Shown here one piece after another: positions 16,699 to 24,400 of a stretch of 64,000 nucleotides of DNA. Within the stretch, counting starts at the first letter, position 1. Each line of letters starts with the position of its first letter. Source of the DNA: Chitinophagales bacterium (GTDB lineage Bacteria > Bacteroidota > Bacteroidia > Chitinophagales > Chitinophagaceae); contig JAFLBM010000009.1 of NCBI GenBank assembly GCA_017303455.1, positions 62,001 through 126,000 of the forward strand. The letters run 5' to 3'. The notes under the pieces are model-generated. The model did no database searches and was not told the origin of the DNA. It saw only the letters and a program-made list of their open reading frames with translations. The position numbers and the translations under genes are program-made.

Positions 16699-18252
16699 AT
16701 GGAATTTTTTAAACCCATAGTAGCAAATTCTTATCTGCATATTATTAATGCAACGCTAAATAGGATATTATATTATGAAAGCGACAGCATCATCAATCAT
16801 TTGCTTCGCTTGTATATCAGCGACCCTAAAAACGCAGATGAACTGCTGGTCGCTTCTGATAAGTTTTATTTATATAAGAGTATCTGGAGAGCGATCCTGG
16901 AGACATTATATGAAAAGTACTTGCCTGCTGTAACCTATACCTTTTCATGGGAGATAGAGGTTACGCCCTATACCTTGATGATCTGTGAACTTACCCGTGA
17001 ACATTTTGAGAGTACGGAAGTAGAGCTTCAAAAGAAAATATTAAACATCACCGATGAGGAGATTGAATCGGGCTTTCAAAACATCCTTGATACTTCAGGG
17101 TGGGCAAGTCTCGGATTACCCAACGGAATTAATGACAGGATACCGGAGGAGCTTCTTCCCACTTCCCGTAAAGAACAACTCGTTCTATTGCTCCGACTCA
17201 TGAACTTTCCGCCGCTGGGAGAACTTGCCCAGTTCCAGCACCGTTATCAGTCACGGCTAAAAGATGATATTGAAAACCTCGCCATAGCATTCCCCGGAAT
17301 CAATGCAAGCCAAGCGCCCAGTTTTGGAATGCCCGAGTCTCTTAACAAATCTTTCTTTCATGTAGATCATGAAACTTTCAAGAAATACGGGCTAAATGGA
17401 TTCGAAAGTCATCCAGGTTTAGCTGAACATAAGCGTGATTTTCAAAAAATACGCGAGCGAGCTGCCGCTAATAAAGAGCAATTCAAGGATGAAGTGATTT
17501 GTGCCTGCTGTGGAAAGAAGCAAGAGATTACTGTTCCGGAAGAAGTCTTGCAATATAAATTCTTATTGGAGAATCAAATATTATCAAGAAGAGCAGGTCT
17601 TTATTATATAAAAGATTACACCGAAAATTATAAGAAAAATCTTTCTGAGCTTTTCTATTCTTTTATCCCTAATCTTAATAAAGTTGACAACCCGGATTGC
17701 ATGATTTTAGTGGAGGGGGAAAGCGAGGAAGCTTCCCTTCCGATACTTGGTTTTCGAACGAGGTTTATTCTTTCTAAGTCCAATATCCAGGTTTACAATT
17801 CAAAATCAAAAGAAAAGCTTTCGGCCGATTTTTTAAGTTTTAAAGCGAACTATCCCAATCGTAAAATTATATGCATGTTGGATGCCGACGCCAAGAAAGA
17901 ACGAGACGATATTCAGCGAGTAATCAAGGATCAACAAAATAAATACCGATTAGTCTTTATTGAAAAAGGAACATTCGAAGATTTATTTGATTTAGAATTG
18001 TCCGTTGCCATTTTGAATGAAATGTACCAGGAGGATGATCCTGTTTTGGTAAGCGATTTTGATCCATCAAAAGACTTTTTACAGAATATTAAGAGAGTGT
18101 TGTTTGAGAAGAAGAAAGCGGTGTTTGATAAAGTGCTTTTCGCTAAAACCATTTCGCTAAAGATGGATATTGAAAAGTTACCAGTAATTATCAGCGAAAT
18201 ATTTGAAATAGCAAAAGACTTTACCCGGAAGACGAATTTTGTGAAATCGTAA
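16699..18252 (+). CDS. TOPRIM domain protein (OLD-like TOPRIM without ATPase)
   Basis: 517 residues. The C-terminal third holds a TOPRIM signature: MILVEGESEE (acidic residue E339 with following EE) and CMLDADAKKE (D395-x-D397), closest to the OLD-family TOPRIM used as a nuclease. A CACCGKK cysteine cluster sits at 268-274. The N-terminal ~330 residues are helical and not recognised, and no Walker A or ABC ATPase is visible, unlike OLD or Gabija GajA. As the last gene of the tightly packed operon it is a good candidate for the nucleic-acid-cutting effector. It converges on the HEPN gene 27 bases away. Confidence 0.75.
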   Translation: MEFFKPIVANSYLHIINATLNRILYYESDSIINHLLRLYISDPKNADELLVASDKFYLYKSIWRAILETLYEKYLPAVTYTFSWEIEVTPYTLMICELTREHFESTEVELQKKILNITDEEIESGFQNILDTSGWASLGLPNGINDRIPEELLPTSRKEQLVLLLRLMNFPPLGELAQFQHRYQSRLKDDIENLAIAFPGINASQAPSFGMPESLNKSFFHVDHETFKKYGLNGFESHPGLAEHKRDFQKIRERAAANKEQFKDEVICACCGKKQEITVPEEVLQYKFLLENQILSRRAGLYYIKDYTENYKKNLSELFYSFIPNLNKVDNPDCMILVEGESEEASLPILGFRTRFILSKSNIQVYNSKSKEKLSADFLSFKANYPNRKIICMLDADAKKERDDIQRVIKDQQNKYRLVFIEKGTFEDLFDLELSVAILNEMYQEDDPVLVSDFDPSKDFLQNIKRVLFEKKKAVFDKVLFAKTISLKMDIEKLPVIISEIFEIAKDFTRKTNFVKS

Positions 18253-18279
18253 TAATCACATGGTATAATAAGTGCATAT

Positions 18280-18738
18280 TTAGCCAACCTGCGCCATGTT
18301 TTCGAGTAGAGTGTACGCAAAGAATTTTATAAAAACGGGGAATTCAGCGGCGGTGAATTCTGCAATAAGTACGCCACCGACCGCGTCGGTAAAACGGATT
18401 CTGTCAATAAAATAATCTGGCGTATCCGAGATAAACTCAATTCCGAAGTGCGCCACGGCATTTCTCAATCGTCGGAAGAATATTTTCGTATTTGCCAAAT
18501 CCGGGTTGATATAGGATTCGACAATTCCATAGTCAAGGAGGGTATGTAAAGGCTGATCAGGGATGTGTTCAAATATTTTTTCCTTTGGTAAAACAACGAG
18601 GCCCAGCAGACAGTTTGTTAGCAGCGTGTGGTTGTATTGTTGTTCAAATGGAAAACTTTCTTTCAGGCCATCATACTGATCAAGTAAAGCTAAAGTCCGT
18701 TGAATAAATTCCATTTCCAGGTGATAGAAATTTCCCAT
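18280..18738 (-). CDS. HEPN-family protein (pEK499_p136-like)
   Basis: 152 residues. FFRRLRNAVAHFGIEF contains R92-x4-H97, the catalytic HEPN RNase motif, in the context seen in the HEPN_pEK499_p136 family. The start is 42 bases downstream of the abiEii stop on the same strand, so it is probably the third gene of that operon. HEPN proteins typically cleave RNA as toxins; here it may add a second toxic activity to, or be controlled with, the AbiE pair. That link is inferred from position. Confidence 0.8.
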   Translation of the reverse strand: MGNFYHLEMEFIQRTLALLDQYDGLKESFPFEQQYNHTLLTNCLLGLVVLPKEKIFEHIPDQPLHTLLDYGIVESYINPDLANTKIFFRRLRNAVAHFGIEFISDTPDYFIDRIRFTDAVGGVLIAEFTAAEFPVFIKFFAYTLLENMAQVG

Positions 18739-18780
18739 ACGGTTAGTGCTTATAAAGTTCCTGAATATTTTGCCTGGGGT

Positions 18781-19884
18781 TCACAGAAAATCAACAGTGA
18801 CCTGCATTTCACCCGACACTGATTGAAAAGAAATTTGCGGATGAAGGATATCACTGATTGCCCCGGCTTCAATTTCAAACTCGTTCCTGTCATCTGCGAT
18901 AAACCAACTGTACTGCTGACCGGTGGCACTATGTACTTTCACATTAAAATTCCCTTTTGCAAATATCAAACGGATATTCCTGCCATACACCAACGGTTGT
19001 TGCATTGACCACTGTTCATTAAAAGATACGCGCTGTATAAATTTAATTTTTCTGATGAGGTCATGAAAATATACAGGCGACCAAATCTCCATCACCTTCT
19101 CCTCCGGGATAAAAGGCCGCACATCCGCTTTGATACTATCAAAGGATACGGTGTCGATTTTTTCATCAAGTAGTTGCATCACAGTCGCTTCAGAAATTAC
19201 CGGTGCCGGCCAGTCACCGCTATCGTAGGCCCGTGACCCAAGGTGTAACAGGTTCAGGGGGATTCCTTTGCGGATATACCATTCCATGTCGAACCAGTCC
19301 CGTCCCTTCACCCTTCCTTTCCATTTCCTGAAAAGCAGGGCGTGTATTTTCCCTGCGAACAGATCCGGCAGTGTGAAGCATTTCACATAGAACGAGAAAG
19401 GTTTCAGCAAGAGTTTTTCCTCTGTTGTAAAATCAAGCGGCGGCCGGGTGTCCACTTCGATCCTAATTTTAATTGTCGGCCGCATCTTTACTGATTCCTG
19501 CGGCATGATTTCCTTAATCACCAACTCTTTCCAGGTCGTATCCGGCTTCAAAAAAGCGGAGTCCACTTTTGTTTCCTTCGTTTTATTTTTTTCCTCTACG
19601 CTGACAGTCACCCCCAATGCACTGAACTCGGCTTCGATCCCCCGGAGATATGGTTCCAGTGAAAATTCATCGTTTGCTGCGAGCAAAGAAAAATCCAGAT
19701 CTTCCGAAAACCGGGGAAGCCCCTGGAAGATGCGGAGTGCCGTACCTCCATAGAAGGCTGCTTTTTCAAAAAAGCCGCTGCGCTGTAGTCCTGCCAGTAC
19801 GATCTCCTGCATGATCTCGCGCAACGCATGCTCAGCACCAGATTGCGTTGCTGGCTTATATTCTTCCAGCCATTCCTTTATCAT
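18781..19884 (-). CDS. abiEii: AbiEii-family nucleotidyltransferase toxin
   Basis: 367 residues, slightly longer than many family members. The nucleotidyltransferase core is clear: FYGGTALRIFQG at 44-55 and SEDLDFSL with D62/D64. AbiEii toxins transfer nucleotides, reported as tRNA pyrimidine addition for relatives, and arrest growth on phage infection. The gene overlaps abiEi by 4 bases, the usual arrangement of a type IV toxin-antitoxin operon. The C-terminal ~70 residues are beta-rich and variable. Confidence 0.92.
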   Translation of the reverse strand: MIKEWLEEYKPATQSGAEHALREIMQEIVLAGLQRSGFFEKAAFYGGTALRIFQGLPRFSEDLDFSLLAANDEFSLEPYLRGIEAEFSALGVTVSVEEKNKTKETKVDSAFLKPDTTWKELVIKEIMPQESVKMRPTIKIRIEVDTRPPLDFTTEEKLLLKPFSFYVKCFTLPDLFAGKIHALLFRKWKGRVKGRDWFDMEWYIRKGIPLNLLHLGSRAYDSGDWPAPVISEATVMQLLDEKIDTVSFDSIKADVRPFIPEEKVMEIWSPVYFHDLIRKIKFIQRVSFNEQWSMQQPLVYGRNIRLIFAKGNFNVKVHSATGQQYSWFIADDRNEFEIEAGAISDILHPQISFQSVSGEMQVTVDFL

Positions 19885-20519
19885 AGTGTTTGGAGTGTTT
19901 TTACCAGCATGGCGAGGCTTTTACCCTTTGGGGCATCCTTCACCCAACTACTGATCTTTTTTATATCCAGTTCTTTTAATCCTGCTGTGTCTATCCTGAA
20001 ATCTTCCACGAGTATTTCCAGCGTTTGTTTCACACTCCGGAGTATCACCCCCCGTGTAAGCACTATCTTATCGCATACCGCTTTTTCTGCGCCCGCCATC
20101 AGCACGGTTTGCATTTTGGTAAGCGATACCTGCTGTATGCCGAAAGCGTAATACGGAAGCGCCAGGGTCGTATAGGTGAACCGGCCTATCGCCGTCTTTA
20201 TCCTTTTTGACGGGTTAGTGGTCACAGAAACGGTTTCATAGACCCGTTCGGGGATCAGTCCCCAGTGCTGGAGCGCCGAATCCAGCGATATATAACTTGG
20301 GCCGTACAGGTGATTAGCTAGCAGGAAAAGTTCGGGTACCGGCAGTTTCAGTTTAGGCCCCGGTATATACAACCCTCTTTTAATCTGCACCAGCATGCCT
20401 TGCTTCATCAACTCATTAATTTTGTCGTGCGGCCGCTTGTATTCTTTCAGCACACCCAGCAGGAGTTGTCCCGTCAGGGGTTGCCCTGCATAAGCTTCTA
20501 TCGCAGTTCTGAACTCCAT
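19881..20519 (-). CDS. abiEi: AbiEi-family antitoxin and repressor
   Basis: 212 residues. The N-terminus is helix-turn-helix-like (about 12-55, GVLKEYKRPHDKINELMKQG) followed by RGLYIPG, typical of AbiEi antitoxins, and the C-terminal domain includes the AGAEKAVCDKI region. The family both neutralises AbiEii indirectly and represses its own promoter by binding inverted repeats. A matching set of inverted repeats lies just upstream here. It is the first gene of the operon abiEi-abiEii-HEPN. Confidence 0.93.
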   Translation of the reverse strand: MEFRTAIEAYAGQPLTGQLLLGVLKEYKRPHDKINELMKQGMLVQIKRGLYIPGPKLKLPVPELFLLANHLYGPSYISLDSALQHWGLIPERVYETVSVTTNPSKRIKTAIGRFTYTTLALPYYAFGIQQVSLTKMQTVLMAGAEKAVCDKIVLTRGVILRSVKQTLEILVEDFRIDTAGLKELDIKKISSWVKDAPKGKSLAMLVKTLQTL

Positions 20520-20541
20520 ATTGTCAAATTTTGCATACTAG

Positions 20542-20622
20542 TTCGGAATTTTTTCGAATAGTTTATTCAAATATAACATAATTATGTTTAAAAAAAGTAT
20601 TTAATTCGGAAAAATTCCGAAT
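20542..20622 (-). promoter_or_regulatory. symmetric operator array of the abiE operon
   Basis: Three elements: a 17-bp inverted repeat at 20542-20558 (TTCGGAA...TTCGAA, imperfect), a perfect 14-bp palindrome AACATAATTATGTT at 20575-20588, and a perfect inverted repeat ATTCGGAAAAATTCCGAAT at 20604-20622. The outer repeats match each other at 13 of 17 positions, and their centres lie 31.5 bp on either side of the palindrome centre. AbiEi antitoxins are known to bind paired inverted repeats, so these are the expected operators, starting 22 bases before the abiEi start codon. Confidence 0.75.
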
Positions 20623-20791
20623 ATTTATGTATAAAATGGCAAAAAAGGGTGCTACACCCCAATTTTAAACTATATCTGTATGGAACTCGCAAAAAAGGAG
20701 GGATTTTGCAGGATAGAATTATGTTTTGTAAATCGATCTTTAAAATACTTGGTTCGGTTACTATGGTGGGTATTTTTTGAGTTGCTCCAGT

Positions 20792-20981
20792 ATGAAATTG
20801 TCGTTTGCTAAACCTGCAGGGAACTGATTTAAAGTATTATTTCTCATTACAGGCAGCAAACGGTGAGAAGATCGGTAAGAGTGAAGGCTATAACAGTGCA
20901 TACGGCAGGGATAAGGGGAAAGAGAATTGTAAACAAGAGGCACCCTATGCCCAGGTCAAAGAAGTCGCTGGCAACTATTAA
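20792..20981 (+). pseudogene. frameshifted DUF1508 (YegP-like) remnant
   Basis: From ATG 20792 the frame gives MKLSFAKPAGN and then a stop. One base off, LKYYFSLQAANGEKIGKSEG and then APYAQVKEVAGNY run to a stop at 20979-20981. The second part matches the DUF1508 pattern (F.LKA.NGE.I..SEGY.S......I...K..AP.A.V). A single indel near 20820-20830 would join the two into a ~62-residue one-domain protein, so this is probably a recently broken gene (or an assembly error). Confidence 0.65.
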
Positions 20982-20999
20982 CCATCGCTAATTATTTTT

Positions 21000-21263
21000 A
21001 TGAGCTATTCAGAAGAACAACAGCGATCCTATGCAGAAATGCAGTGGAAGATGGAGGAAGCTAAAAAGATCAGGGATTCATTAAAAGGAAGAAAGTGTCC
21101 CGTGCACAACAAAAAAGCATATGCCAGTGAAGTGTGGGAAGAAGACTATGCTGTTAACATCTATATCTCCAGGTATTGTTGTAGGGAATATGCGCTGGAA
21201 ATTCAAAAGCTATTCCTGGAAAAAGGGTACTTCGATAAGGTGGTCATAGAGAATCCTTCTTAA
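21000..21263 (+). CDS. small Cys-containing hypothetical protein
   Basis: 87 residues, charged and helical at the N-terminus, with KCPVHNKKAYA near residue 32 and RYCCREYAL near 60, which could bind one metal ion. No family is recognised. It lies between the DUF1508 remnant and the surface-protein locus and has its own ATG 18 bases after the remnant's stop. Confidence 0.6.
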   Translation: MSYSEEQQRSYAEMQWKMEEAKKIRDSLKGRKCPVHNKKAYASEVWEEDYAVNIYISRYCCREYALEIQKLFLEKGYFDKVVIENPS

Positions 21264-21307
21264 GTAAGCTACTATAACAGCAATAAGTGCTTCGCAAAAT
21301 CAATCAT

Positions 21308-21391
21308 TGACGTCAAAGAAGTGTTTGTTGACATTTTTCAACCGTTTATTGACGAGTCGGTCAAATACTTGCCTTTATCAGATATACTTGT
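21308..21391 (+). promoter_or_regulatory. three 21-bp-spaced LytTR-type repeats and promoter
   Basis: TTGAC begins at 21308, 21329 and 21350, an exact 21-bp period. Contexts are CATTGACG, TGTTGACA and TATTGACG. LytTR regulators bind GTTNA-like direct repeats about two helical turns apart. A -7-like element TATACTTG lies at 21384-21391, 34 bases after the last repeat, and the surface-protein ATG is at 21429. The same repeats occur upstream of the nearby LytTR operon. Confidence 0.65.
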
Positions 21392-21428
21392 AGGGTAATA
21401 TCACCAAAGCCGATATTTCCTGCCAGCT

Positions 21429-24400
21429 ATGATACAATTATTCAGGCATAGCGCCTTTTTCATTTTATTTCTACTTATTGTTATCTCGGGAAATACCCAG
21501 ATAAATATGAATAATGCCAGTATCTCGCGGGAAAATTTTGATGCACTTGCTTCTGCATTTCCGTCGAACTGGAAAGTCACATCCGCCGGAACAGGATTAA
21601 CATCTAACTGGTCTACGCCTACCAACGGAACAAGCACCACCCAATCGGCAAATAGCGGAACACCGGTTGCCGGGGGTGTTTACAACTGGGGAACGACAGC
21701 AGGTTTGGACCGTGCATTGGGTTTTATGAGTTCACCTTCTTATGCTTCACCCAATGCTATCCTGGCCTGGTACCGGAACAATACCGGTACTACAGTGAAC
21801 TCGGTTACGATTAGTTTTAAGATCGAACGGTATAAGGTCAATACGGATGCGTTTTCCCTTCAATTCTTTTCATCCCTCGATGGGAGTAACTGGAGCACCC
21901 AGTCCACCGGTGACATAGACGGTTCCGTATTTAGCACAGGACCAGTTAGTTATTCCTTCACCTCTCCCATGATTGTGACAAGGTTAGTCACTGTAAATAT
22001 TGCAGGAGGACTTGCTGATAATGGGGACATTTATTTCAGGTGGGTCTTCAATACCGGCACGAATTCACAGGGAATTGGATTGGATGAGGTGGCTGTTTAT
22101 GCAGGTACGGCAACCCCCGTTATGCAAGCAACACTGAAAGATATCCTACAGGTTGATAACGGCATTCCTAACCAGTTCAATGAAGGGGATGTGATACGTT
22201 ATAAAGCGGTAGTCAAAAATAATGGTTCAGGGGATGCGGGAAACGTTCAGATCAATTTGCCCACTCCGCCTGTCAATACCACGATGGTACCGGGTACTAT
22301 TAAAACATCGGCAGTGGCTGTGGATGATAGTTATACTGTTTCTTACAGCACAATACTTAACGTCAATACTATTGGCACAGGTGTATTGAATAATGATATT
22401 GGCATTCCGCTGCCCACTGCGGTACTTACTTATGGTAAGACTTCAGATCCAACAACCAATGCAGGAACCCCGGGAGTCACAGATGCAGGAGGTGTTATTA
22501 CCCTGAATGCAAACGGCACATTCAATTATTCATCTCCTGCAGGCTTCTCCGGTGCTGATAAATTTTCATATATCACCGGTAATGGCAACCTTCCGAACAA
22601 TGATGCAACTGTTACAATACAAGTGGGGCCTGATATTTCATTTACGACCACGAATGTGGACCCGGCTTGCAATAATGGAACAAACGGATCAATCACTTTC
22701 AATGCTAGCGGAGGTAACGGAACATTGCTGTATTCCATTACAGGAGCTGCCGGCACCTACCAGGCATCCAATTCATTTACCGGGCTTTCAGCAGGCGTTT
22801 ATAACCTGGCAGTAAAGGATGCAGGTGGCTATATAAAGACTGGCACCACAACGCTCAATAATCCTGCCCTGATCGTTGTAAGTGGAATAATCCCGGCATT
22901 GACTTATAATACAGCCATGGTAGCTGCCATCTTCACCAGGACCGGAGGTACAGGAGGAGTTAACTGGTCAGCTACGGGTCTTCCGGCCGGGCTGAACATC
23001 AATGCTTCATCCGGGGCTGTTACAGGTACCCCTTCAGTGACAGGATCATTTAATGCAACCATTACAGCTACAGATGTCAACGGGTGTACAGGATTAAAAA
23101 ATGTTACCATCCTGGTGGCGCCGAAACTTTCCAATGATAGTTATAATGCAGTAGTCGGTAACACACAACTTGTTGCCAATAGCCATTCCACTCCGTTAAC
23201 ACCGTATACAACTGATGTAACAAATATTATCGGCAACGATGCTGCAGATGTTACTATAATCATAACGGCTGTTACTGGTGCAGCTACCACAGCCGGAGGG
23301 ATCATTACAATTGATGCGACCGGAAAATTTATCTATTCTCCACCCGTCGGATTGACCGGTACCGATAGCTATATTTATACCGGTACGGCCAACGGGGTGG
23401 CTGCTACAGCCACCATAAGCTTTACCATTTCCAATATGGTCTGGTATGTAAACAATACCTATGCGGGAGGCAATGGGCCAGCCAATGGAACTTCTGCAAG
23501 ACCCTATACAGATATGACGAGTGCCGCCACTGCATCGGCAGTTAACCAGGTGATCTATGTCCATACTGGATCCGGTAATACAACCGGCAATACCCTTCTT
23601 AAATCCGGACAAACGCTACGGGGAGGAGGTAATGCCCTTAGTCTTGGTGCGCTGTCCATAGCAGCTGGCACAAAACCCACGCTGTCTGGAACCGTTACAC
23701 TGGCAAATAATATCATAGCCGATGGTTTTGATATGAATACGGGCACATCTACTGCGATTACCTCATCCGGGGCGACCACCGTAACAGTGAATACCGGAAA
23801 TATTATTACCAGTGGTGCTGCAAACGCCATTAGCCTGACCAATACAACCGGCACATTAACTATCGCCGGAGGAACCCAGACCAATTCAACAGGTGCTACT
23901 TTCAATATTAGTGGAGGAACTGCGGATATGACCTATAGTGGTACTGTTTCCCAGGCTGCCAATGCCCCCATACTTTCAGTGGCCGCTGGACATTCAGGTA
24001 CACTGACTTTTCAAACGGGTACCCTGTCAGCCACCAACGGGACTGGTCTCCAATTTGATAATGCCGATGGTATTTATAATTTCAATGGCAGCACCACGCT
24101 CAACGGGGGAGATGCCGGGGTCGATATTCTGAACGGATCAACTGGTAGTTTTAATTTTTCAACCAATACATCGGTTACCAATCCAACCGGTACTGCTTTT
24201 AACCTGGGAGGGGCTACCGCAAGCAATGCTACGGTCACTTACAGCGGAGCCATATCGGATAATACCGGATATGCCATAGACATAGATAACCATGATGCTG
24301 GCATCATCACTTTTCAGACAGGATCACTTACCTCAACGGGAACAGGTCTCCGGGTAAGAAATTGTAACGGAGGAACTATCAACTTTAATAACCCCGTGAA

